Origin: CAWFFV01 sp963814985
GTDB taxonomy: Bacteria; Chloroflexota; Ktedonobacteria; Ktedonobacterales; Ktedonobacteraceae
Assembly: GCA_963814985.1 (NCBI GenBank)
Contig: CAWFFV010000053.1
Coordinates: 94,554-158,553, forward strand
Direction of reading: 5' to 3'
Length of the DNA: 64,000 nucleotides
The notes beneath the pieces were generated by a model that was not told the origin of the DNA, made no database searches, and worked only from the letters and a program-made list of their open reading frames with translations. A program made the position numbers and the translations under genes. Position 1 is the first letter of the stretch. Every line of letters starts with the position of its first letter. Of the stretch, positions 55,772 through 64,000 are shown piece by piece.

Positions 55772-56425
55772 ATGCCTACATCTTTCTGGGATTGGATGTA
55801 TTTTGGGGTACTGATACTGTGTTGGTCAGCATTCCTCATCGTCTGGTGCGCAGGTGCAATCTACAATATCTTCAAAGCACCAGCCACACAAAGACGGTCA
55901 GGATGGTTGCCCTCCTGGGTACCTGACGTCATGCTCATTTGTGCTGCGCTCCTCCTCTCTCCGTTGTATATTACCAAGCTCTTTCCCCCTCCGCCATCCG
56001 CCTGGGAATTTTTGATTTTTGGTAACTTCTGGCTACATCTTCTTGGTGCACTTCTTCTGCTTACGGCGACGGCTTTTACGCTCTGGGCTCGCTTTGTTCT
56101 GGGTTTGATGTGGACTTCTTTGCCTGTTATCAAATCCGGACATATTTTGCATACGGATGGTCCTTATCGCATTACACGCCATCCTATCTATACTGGTTTG
56201 CTTGGCATGGTCATTGGCTCTTGTCTCCTGAGTAGCAGTGGTGAATGGTTTGCCAGCATGGTAGATATATTGATCATTGTAGCGGTGCTGACCTTCTTAG
56301 AGATCAAAATCGTGCAAGAAGAGCGTCTCTTACTCTCGACCTTTGGCGAACAATATGTGCAATTTAAAAAGCGAGTCCCGCAATTGATTCCTTTTACTAA
56401 ATGGATCTGGCGCATAATGAATTAG
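55772..56425 (+). CDS. Isoprenylcysteine carboxyl methyltransferase-family protein
   Basis: A 217-residue integral membrane methyltransferase of the ICMT/phospholipid methyltransferase type. Five or so helices, then the SAM-binding signature HILHTDGPYRITRHPIYTGL and a late EERLLLSTFGEQYVQFKKRV segment with the conserved EE pair. Bacterial members have unknown acceptors, since prenylated proteins are rare there. ATG 55772 lies about 85 bases after the preceding gene, so a shared transcript is possible. Confidence 0.85.
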   Translation: MPTSFWDWMYFGVLILCWSAFLIVWCAGAIYNIFKAPATQRRSGWLPSWVPDVMLICAALLLSPLYITKLFPPPPSAWEFLIFGNFWLHLLGALLLLTATAFTLWARFVLGLMWTSLPVIKSGHILHTDGPYRITRHPIYTGLLGMVIGSCLLSSSGEWFASMVDILIIVAVLTFLEIKIVQEERLLLSTFGEQYVQFKKRVPQLIPFTKWIWRIMN

Positions 56426-56499
56426 TTGCGACCCTCTCAGGAGCGAACTCCCGATGGCGGACAAACTCAAAGGGCGCGATCCTACAGATAGTAGGTTGG

Positions 56500-56529
56500 T
56501 TGCATGTACGCCTGCGTTCTCGCTATAAT
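56500..56529 (+). promoter_or_regulatory. Promoter of the DUF2071 gene
   Basis: TTGCAT (56500-56505) and TATAAT (56524-56529) with 18-base spacing, 41 bases before ATG 56571. Confidence 0.65.
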
Positions 56530-56570
56530 ATGGCAGAGAAGAAATCCGAGAGCGCTGGAGATCTACAGTT

Positions 56571-57327
56571 ATGAACACTGGTGCTATCCTGCAAAAACAC
56601 GCTCATCGCCAGATACCTCTGCCCAGGGAAGGGTGGGTTCTGCGTCAGAGTTGGCAAGAACTCCTTTTTGCGCACTGGCCAATTGCACCACAGACATTGC
56701 GCCCATTTGATCCCTACGGCCCTTACGCTGGATACCTTTGAACAGGAAGCCTGGGTTGGGATCGTGCCATTTCAGATGCGCGAGGTATGCCCGCGCGGCA
56801 CACCTGCGTTACCCTGGTTTTCAGAATCGCCAGAACTCAATGTACGCACCTATGTCACGATACAGGGCGTTTCAGGTGTCTACTTCTTCAGCCTGGATGC
56901 AGCTAATCCACTCTTCGTCGCGGTTGCCCGTGCGCTTTTTTCCCTGCCCTACTTCAACGCCAGTATGAGAATTGTGTCGCATGGCGATACCATCCACTAT
57001 AGCAGTCAGCGTATACGTACAAAGGACCATACGGCAGAATATCAGGCACACTATCGTCCTATCGCACCCGTTGCCTATGCCACGTCGGGAAGCCTGCCAT
57101 TCTGGTTAACTGAGCGCTATTGCCTGTATACAGTTGATAAGCGCGGCCAGATCTACCGTACGGATATTCATCATGGTCCCTGGCCCTTGCAAGCAGCCGA
57201 GCTTGAGACGGTTCACGATACCATGGCGCGTTCACACGGCATTCTCTTGCCTGACACAGCCCCGCTACTTCATTATTCGCAGCAACAGGATACACTGACC
57301 TGGCTTCCCCGCAAGGTTGAGATTTAG
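56571..57327 (+). pseudogene. DUF2071 (YqjF-like) protein, frameshifted
   Basis: ATG 56571 follows GGAG and reads ILQKHAHRQIPLPREGWVLR, then LLFAHWPIAPQTLRP. One surplus T in the TTT at 56706-56708 breaks the frame; the next frame continues LIPTALTLDTFEQEAWVGIV, RTYVTIQGVSGVYFFSLDA and ARALFSLPYFNASM, ending at 57327. With the correction the protein has about 250 residues and the standard DUF2071 pattern (F-x-W-P-x(4)-LRPLIP). Function unknown; the fold is acetoacetate-decarboxylase-like. Confidence 0.83.
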
Positions 57328-57376
57328 GTGTGAATGGCAGGATTGGCTGCTGGAGGCCAATCCTGCCATTCACACC
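57327..57376. terminator. 21-base perfect hairpin at the DUF2071 stop
   Basis: Arms 57327-57347 and 57356-57376 are exact complements. The stem starts with the last base of the stop codon and has the GGCAGGATTGG core shared with 22090 and 58061. Confidence 0.82.
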
Positions 57377-57486
57377 TGAATTCCCTTTTTCGAGTCAGTC
57401 GAATAAATGCCCATATGCGAGTAAGCGAATTTGGCAGTTCCTTATACTGAAGAAGAGAGTACAACAAGGTGGCAGAGCTAACCAGA

Positions 57487-57528
57487 GAGTACCTTGCTAC
57501 AAACATTGGCGTTTGTAGCAAGGTACTC
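57487..57528. terminator. 18-base perfect hairpin at the YtkA-like stop
   Basis: GAGTACCTTGCTACAAAC and GTTTGTAGCAAGGTACTC with loop ATTGGC. It begins immediately after the stop of the minus-strand gene at 57529. Confidence 0.78.
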
Positions 57529-57912
57529 CTAACCTACATTGACAGACAACATCTGATGAAGTGGAGCAAAACCCTCTGCCTGTATCAGAATCGTAATCAC
57601 CCAGGGACCGGCCATAGAGAATTGGAGCCTTGCACGATAGTTCCCTTGTCCGACAGCTTGCATACTCCATAGATGCTCACCCATATCCATCGTAGGCATG
57701 TTCGCATGTGAAATGACCTGAGCTTGCTCAATAGGCAACCCTTGAGTATCGGTTAAATGCAAGCTTAAGAGAGTTATCTGGTGCGCTGTAGGGTGCTGAT
57801 CCAGATGCACCTGTGATGATGCAGGCGCATTTGTGTGTAGGAATGCAGCAAAGGTCAGGATACTCACACATGACAAGGCAAGAAGTAAGTAGAAAAAGGG
57901 GCGTATACGCAT
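57529..57912 (-). CDS. YtkA/FixH-like exported protein
   Basis: A 127-residue protein with an N-terminal membrane helix or signal (residues 6-26) and a beta-sandwich domain. ISHANMPTMDMGEHLWSMQA followed by GQGNYRARLQFSMAGPWVIT is the YtkA-like signature, including the Met/His-rich strand and G-x-Y-x(8)-G-x-W pattern. Related domains occur near copper and oxidase genes; no such gene is adjacent. AGGAGG precedes ATG 57912. Confidence 0.8.
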   Translation of the reverse strand: MRIRPFFYLLLALSCVSILTFAAFLHTNAPASSQVHLDQHPTAHQITLLSLHLTDTQGLPIEQAQVISHANMPTMDMGEHLWSMQAVGQGNYRARLQFSMAGPWVITILIQAEGFAPLHQMLSVNVG

Positions 57913-58017
57913 GAGTGTCCTCCTTTCACACTACTCAATGGATGTTGTTAGCCCAGTATACTTCCGACGATAGATACTGCCTATTAGGATAAATCCCTAT
58001 TTTTCACTGTAAGGTGT

Positions 58018-58140
58018 TTGTTCTCACCACCTGCGGTGGCTCGCCTCCGTTTTATGTGAGTGGCAGGATTGGCCGCTGGCGGCCAATTCTGCCACTCACA
58101 TAAAACGGAGGCGAGCCACCGCAGGTGGTGAGGAATCAGG
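58018..58140. repeat. Family A element, 110-base palindrome with box A at both ends
   Basis: Arms 58023-58076 and 58079-58132 pair over 54 bases with one mismatch, including box A (CACCACCTGCGGTGGCTCG) on both sides, so box B is absent. The right side still ends GAGGAATCAGG. It lies between groL and the YtkA-like gene. Confidence 0.92.
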
Positions 58141-58254
58141 TAAAGGGAGCTGAGTAGTTACATTTTATTCAACTAACAAGGGGTATTCTCCCTGGCTATG
58201 CCATGAAGAACACCCCCCTTGTGCTATCTTTCATTCATCGAATGGGACACTTAA

Positions 58255-59914
<1,660 letters not shown>

Positions 59915-59950
59915 GGAACTTACTCCTACAATGCTAGTATGTCAGACTAA

Positions 59951-60253
59951 CTACTCTACGATGCCCATAATATCGCTCTCGCGGAGGATCAAATACTCTT
60001 CGCCATCAATTTTGACTTCGGTGCCAGCATATTTAGCAAATAGCACTTTCTGTCCAATCTTTACCTCTAAAGCGGGGCGCTTACCATTATCCAGGACCTT
60101 GCCGGAACCTACAGCTAGCACTTCACCTTCTTGAGGCTTTTCCTTGGCTGTATCTGGTAGCACAATCCCGCTCTTTGTGACGGCTTCACGAGCCAGGGCT
60201 TTGACTACCACACGGTCACCCAACGGTCGAAGCTTGACACTCACTGTTGACAT
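59951..60253 (-). CDS. groS: Co-chaperonin GroES
   Basis: The 10-kDa lid of the GroEL chamber. The 100-residue protein shows VKLRPLGDRVVVKALAREAV, a mobile loop (TKSGIVLPDTAKEKPQEGEV), VGSGKVLDNGKRPALEVKIG and the final KIDGEEYLILRESDIMGIVE. It precedes groL by 36 bases. GGGAGACATGG precedes ATG 60253. Confidence 0.97.
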   Translation of the reverse strand: MSTVSVKLRPLGDRVVVKALAREAVTKSGIVLPDTAKEKPQEGEVLAVGSGKVLDNGKRPALEVKIGQKVLFAKYAGTEVKIDGEEYLILRESDIMGIVE

Positions 60254-60318
60254 CTTCCATGTCTCCCTGTTTGTTGTGTATGTATTTTAAGAAGACAAAA
60301 TAAACCTTGCCTCCATAG

Positions 60319-60345
60319 TTAGCACTCTAAACGTGAGAGTGCGAA
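60319..60345 (-). promoter_or_regulatory. CIRCE operator of groES-groEL
   Basis: TTAGCACTC-N9-GAGTGCGAA, matching the CIRCE consensus TTAGCACTC-N9-GAGTGCTAA at 16 of 18 positions. It lies about 65 bases before groS and should bind HrcA, which represses the operon until heat shock. hrcA itself is not in the window. Confidence 0.92.
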
Positions 60346-60353
60346 GCAGCTAT

Positions 60354-60382
60354 ATAATACACCATTAGAAGCAGCTACGCAA
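60354..60382 (-). promoter_or_regulatory. Promoter of groES-groEL
   Basis: On the minus strand TTGCGT (60377-60382) and TATTAT (60354-60359), 17-base spacing, directly upstream of CIRCE, as expected for a repressible start. Confidence 0.6.
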
Positions 60383-60503
60383 GAGAATTTTAAGGAAGTC
60401 CTAAACTCTTTCCATCTTTCTGTGTAGATGCTATACTGCTAAATGTGTCAACCCTTTTCAGTGTAACCTGGTATGGCATCCTAACAACTTCTGAAGCAAA
60501 CAT

Positions 60504-62570
60504 ATGAAAGAACAGCAAGATCCTATCAAAGAAGGGCCAGGTCCCATCAAAAACAGCCAGAGCCAACCATCTTTTGGTAACTATGATCTAATCCGTCGTA
60601 TTGATGTGGGTGGCATGGGTGAAGTCTACCTGGCACGTCAGCGAACCGCTTTTGGACGCGAGGTAGCTCTGAAGATCATACGCTCCGATCTGGTGCATGA
60701 TGTGACGGCACGCAAGCGTTTTCTCCGAGAGGCTGAGGTCAGTGCTCATCTCAAACACGAGCATATCCTGCCTCTGGTTGAGTTTGGCGAAGAGCAGGGA
60801 CGCCTCTTTCTGGTTACTCCCTATATTGAGAATGGAACGCTGGCCCGCCGTCTCCAGAGTGGCCCTCTTTCTTTCTCTGAAGTCTATCAACTCTTTTCCG
60901 CATTGGTACAGGCTATTGCGTATATTCACAAGCGTGGTGTGATTCATCGTGATCTCAAACCTAACAATGTTTTGCTAGATCGTGGACAGGATAGCGATCA
61001 AGTCTATGTTCGCCTCATTGATTTTGGTATTGCTACCATTCAGGGAATGACTGCCAGTGCTCCTCTTACTATGGCAGGCGGTGAGGTAGGAACTGTTGCA
61101 TACCTGGCTCCTGAGCGTCTTGATGGGGTCGCGGCAGCCAGCAATGACATCTATTCGTTGGGTATTATGCTGTATCAGATGTTGACCGGCCAACTTCCTG
61201 TTACGGGGAGTTTGCTCCCGCTTCCTGCACCACTAGAAGCAGTTGTGCGCTACTGTATTGCTCCCAGGCCGCAAGACCGTTTTGCTACGGCAGACGAACT
61301 CTTAAAAGCTTTCGAGGATGCTTATCGTTCTCTCCAGGCACAAGGCCCTGCTATTATGCCTGCGCCCTCATCGACTCTTCGACCGGAGGGTATGCCTGCT
61401 CCTCCCAGACGTCTAACGACTCCTCCGCCGGCTGGAAATCCTCCTATGCAAGAGCACAGGTCGTTGTCAAGCGCTGATATAGTCTCGTCTCCTCCATCCA
61501 AACCTGGATTTTCCTTTCAGAGTGAAGATTACAGTGCTCCCACAGCCTTTCTTAAATCCAATAGGGGTACAGGAAAATATGGGCAGGGTTCCAATAGTAC
61601 TGTTATTGTGAAAACTTCACCTCGCTTTCGCCAGACAAAACGTCGGAACTCTCTTATCAGTATCATTTCCTTATCGATCATTATTGTTCTGTTGATCATT
61701 GTTGGCGTGGCTCTCTTTGCCTTTCAATCAGTGGTTTCAGCCAATATTGCCCTCAGTCCCCAGGTACGTCCAGTTAGCAGCGTTCTTACTATGACCGCAA
61801 AGCCTGGAATTACGGTTGTTGATACTGGTTCGGCTTCTCTTCCTATGAATGTCCTGAGTAGTAGTAAGACGCTGCCAGAAACTGGACAGACGACTGGGAG
61901 ACCTTTAATATGCCTCCCTTTGATCTGTCATAGAATGGTTTCTGATGATGATGTCTCCAGACTAGAGTTACAGGCGAAACAAGCCCTGATAACCCAACTG
62001 ACGCAAGATTTGAATGTCCGGTTGCAAGCTATGGATGCTACTGCGGTCAGTAAACCAGATTTTGTTGATGCCAACGTTTCGGTGAAGCCACAGGTGGGGG
62101 ATACCAGTGATACCGTGACTGTGACTCTGACAGAACAAGGAGGCATGCAGTATGTTGCTAACAAAGATGCGCAAACGTTGGCTCGCACCTTGTTACAACA
62201 ACAGGTACAGCGACAGTTTGGATCTAATTATCTCTTGCTTAATCAGTTAACGAAAATAGGGCAACCTGTTGTACAGAGTATCAATAATGATGATACGGTC
62301 ACGATTGCTATTGCCGCCGGCGGAATAGTGCAATATCAAATTTCATCAGCGCAACGCAGCGAGATTCAGAATCAGATCAAGGGGATGAAACTGGGGGCAG
62401 CACACGATTTTATTGCAAAGCAGACTGGTATTGATGCCAATACTATTGTGGTTCATGTGACATATGGCGATACGATACCCGCAAGTGTACAACAGATCAG
62501 GATCGTAACTCTCAATCCTGCAAACCTACCATCAGTGCAACTTCCTCCCTTGAAGTCAACAATAGTGTAA
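60504..62570 (+). CDS. Membrane Ser/Thr protein kinase (PknB type)
   Basis: A 688-residue receptor-like kinase. Kinase domain at about residues 25-285: glycine loop RIDVGGMGEVYLA (the first Gly is Asp), ALKII with the ATP Lys, VIHRDLKPNNVLLD, LIDFGIATIQ, and GTVAYLAPERLDG. A Pro/Ser-rich linker precedes one membrane helix (about 390-415). The extracytoplasmic part has a beta-rich region with helices (LARTLLQQQVQRQFGSN, VQYQISSAQRSEI) resembling baseplate J-like domains found in other kinases of these bacteria. Signal and targets are unknown. Transcribed alone and divergent from groS. Confidence 0.88.
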   Translation: MKEQQDPIKEGPGPIKNSQSQPSFGNYDLIRRIDVGGMGEVYLARQRTAFGREVALKIIRSDLVHDVTARKRFLREAEVSAHLKHEHILPLVEFGEEQGRLFLVTPYIENGTLARRLQSGPLSFSEVYQLFSALVQAIAYIHKRGVIHRDLKPNNVLLDRGQDSDQVYVRLIDFGIATIQGMTASAPLTMAGGEVGTVAYLAPERLDGVAAASNDIYSLGIMLYQMLTGQLPVTGSLLPLPAPLEAVVRYCIAPRPQDRFATADELLKAFEDAYRSLQAQGPAIMPAPSSTLRPEGMPAPPRRLTTPPPAGNPPMQEHRSLSSADIVSSPPSKPGFSFQSEDYSAPTAFLKSNRGTGKYGQGSNSTVIVKTSPRFRQTKRRNSLISIISLSIIIVLLIIVGVALFAFQSVVSANIALSPQVRPVSSVLTMTAKPGITVVDTGSASLPMNVLSSSKTLPETGQTTGRPLICLPLICHRMVSDDDVSRLELQAKQALITQLTQDLNVRLQAMDATAVSKPDFVDANVSVKPQVGDTSDTVTVTLTEQGGMQYVANKDAQTLARTLLQQQVQRQFGSNYLLLNQLTKIGQPVVQSINNDDTVTIAIAAGGIVQYQISSAQRSEIQNQIKGMKLGAAHDFIAKQTGIDANTIVVHVTYGDTIPASVQQIRIVTLNPANLPSVQLPPLKSTIV

Positions 62571-62587
62571 ATATGCTTGGAGAATAA

Positions 62588-62627
62588 GAGAAGATGATGA
62601 AAAGTTACAAATTCTCATCATCTTCTC
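62588..62627. terminator. Hairpin shared by the kinase gene and recX
   Basis: GAGAAGATGATGA (62588-62600) pairs exactly with TCATCATCTTCTC (62615-62627). The loop holds the restored recX stop codon; the right arm encodes its last acidic residues. Confidence 0.78.
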
Positions 62628-63263
62628 TTGAATTCTCCTTTACCTCTTTCCATAGAGCCTTGACGGTGCGCGTCACGATCTCGTAGCCAAAACCACGCCT
62701 CTGCAAGAAGGAGCCAAGACGCGTACGAAAAGTAGGATAATCCATGTCTGGCAGGCGTACCAGTGACAGTGCTTTTTTTGGCCGGCGCGTAATGCTCGCT
62801 CTTCGTCCTGCTCACTGCCAATCAACTCATCTACAACTTCCCGCTCTACACCCTTCATACGCAACTCATTTTTGAGAGCCTGTGCTCCCCTGGGATTGAA
62901 CTGCTCACGTGATTCGATCCAGAATGTGGCAAAGTCGCGATCATTGATCAGGTCAAGATGATGCAGGTGGGATAAGACGCTCTCAATCAATGCAGGTGGG
63001 GTTTCTTTGCGCCGCAGGTAGCGACGCACCTCTTCACGACTTCGTGGGCGAAATGAGAGATAGTTTAGGGCGCGATCTATTGCCTGTTGGAGAGTTTCTT
63101 CGCTGCGTAGTTGTTCCAGTTGGGTAGATGAGAGTTCTTGCTCAGTTTTCAGTCCCATCTGGAGAATGATCAGCGTATTGACACCAAGCAGAAAGCGACC
63201 ATCAACAAAAACATTGGTACGGTCTGGGTTGCTTGTTTGTGGTTGTAGGGAGGTAATACGCAT
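62605..63263 (-). CDS. recX: Regulatory protein RecX, C-terminus shifted
   Basis: Binds RecA and limits its filament. ATG 63263 begins MRITSLQPQTSNPDRTNVFV. The RecX core follows: AIDRALNYLSFRPRSREEVR, YLRRKETPPALIESVLSHL, DLINDRDFATFWIESR, RGAQALKNELRMKGVE. A T7/A7 run (62773-62779) breaks the frame after RAGQKK; the next frame completes the family with LVRLPDMDYPTFRTRLGSFL and RRGFGYEIVTRTVKALWKEV, ending at 62605. As read, translation stops at 62673. One missing A restores it. recA is not in the window. Confidence 0.87.
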
Positions 63264-63426
63264 AACAATACTATATCACTCGTGCAGGTGTATGGCAATG
63301 TGGAGATAAGCGCCGGAGATTCGGTAGGGATTTGGCGGGAGAGGAGAGACTTACAAACGTTCGGTAGGGAAGTGCCAAGGAGCAATTCATTCAACCGTAT
63401 GGTCGAATGAAGTGAACTACTCGAAG

Positions 63427-63855
63427 CTAGCTGTAAGCAACTTCGACTTCTGGATGTATCTGCATGGCTGGCGCTGGCAGCATTTCGCTTAGTGGAACTT
63501 CTTTCTTCTCAGTAAGATGGTTGTTTGCATCAACGAAGACGACTTGTGGTACCAGTGAGCGGATTTCTTCTTCGTTGTACTGAGCATAGCTGATGATGAT
63601 GACAATATCGCCTGCGGAGTTTAAACGAGCCGCAGCACCATTCAGGCAGATCACACCAGACCCACGAGCACCAGCGATAGCATAGGTTTCCAATCGTGAG
63701 CCATTCGTCACATTCACAACATGGACCAGCTCATATGGGTAGATGTCGGAAGCTTCCAGCAGATCCTGGTCGATCGTAATACTCCCAATGTAGTTTAAGT
63801 CAGCCTGGGTGACGGTAGCGCGGTGAATTTTTCCTTTGCACATGGTTCGTAGCAT
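63427..63855 (-). CDS. panD: Aspartate 1-decarboxylase
   Basis: Makes beta-alanine from aspartate for pantothenate and CoA. The 142-residue proenzyme has MLRTMCKGKIHRATVTQADL, then LNYIGSITID, where cleavage between Gly and Ser creates the pyruvoyl cofactor, YPYELVHVVNVTNGSRLETY and GSGVICLNGAAARLNSAGD. ATG 63855 follows AAAGGAAG; an earlier in-frame start has no site. The C-terminus extends about 15 residues past the usual end. Confidence 0.95.
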   Translation of the reverse strand: MLRTMCKGKIHRATVTQADLNYIGSITIDQDLLEASDIYPYELVHVVNVTNGSRLETYAIAGARGSGVICLNGAAARLNSAGDIVIIISYAQYNEEEIRSLVPQVVFVDANNHLTEKKEVPLSEMLPAPAMQIHPEVEVAYS

Positions 63856-64000
63856 AGTAGTGGAACTTCCTTTCAGTATTGTCATAAAATGTATAGAAGT
63901 GAGATGAGTTGAGTGAACTATTCACCCTCTCATTATACTAGACGATGCAGGGAGCCAATAGGGCACAAAACAAATATTTTTAGGTAACTTCTTCTCAGGT

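Noticed and set aside
1222..58140. Repeated short palindromes as a CRISPR array
   Set aside because: Copies are kilobases apart, in intergenic gaps, with no regular spacers and no cas genes.

Overview
The window looks like chromosomal DNA of a filamentous, Ktedonobacteria-type member of the Chloroflexota. This is inferred from the mix of genes: a membrane Ser/Thr kinase with an extracytoplasmic domain, GroES-GroEL under CIRCE, RNase Y, trehalose synthesis genes, GT-C mannosyltransferases, many unrecognised exported proteins, and roughly 50 % GC. No tRNA, rRNA or CRISPR array was seen.

Layout. 0-9.7 kb: small membrane or exported proteins, galU, an F420-type reductase interrupted by an amber codon, a DUF5808 gene, a DUF3037/HipA-like pair and otsB. 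9.7-18 kb: otsA, an unknown protein followed by hisC, enolase, an alpha/beta hydrolase without a nucleophile Ser, and a possible annealing-type protein. 18-21 kb: an AT-rich, decayed operon ending in a zinc-ribbon plus PD-(D/E)XK-like protein. 21-30 kb: secreted lipase, gene remnants, an exported Ala/Pro/Thr-rich protein, xdhC, an MFS transporter, an NHL lipoprotein, and a GC-rich NmrA-type gene that looks transferred. 30.7-37.1 kb, minus strand: rpsF-ssb-rpsR, a parvulin-like foldase, hemW and recJ, behind a strong promoter and a long leader. 37.3-46.1 kb: GT-C protein, rpmI-rplT-trmH-type methyltransferase, a rubredoxin-like protein, an MCP, and accC. 46.2-57.9 kb: PHP phosphoesterase, rny, mannosyltransferase, NUDIX hydrolase, thiolase, wHTH protein, TIR protein, ICMT-family methyltransferase, DUF2071 and YtkA-like proteins. 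58-64 kb: groL-groS, Ser/Thr kinase, recX and panD.

Two things dominate beyond the genes. First, the intergenic spaces carry several families of palindromic repeats. The main family (A) has two different short end hairpins (box A and box B) around a long, often perfect palindrome whose sequence changes from locus to locus. A second, MITE-like family of about 250 bp (B) is nested in it, and a small third family (C) lies near 4.5-5.6 kb. Similar palindrome cores occur without the end boxes as hairpins that begin at stop codons.

Second, about 17 single-base reading-frame breaks occur in otherwise well-preserved genes, including ssb and rpsF, and several lie in homopolymers. This pattern is best explained by residual consensus indels, so most 'pseudogenes' here should be read as intact genes until the reads are checked. 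The 18-20.7 kb locus differs: it also has many nonsense codons and a different base composition, and looks truly decayed.
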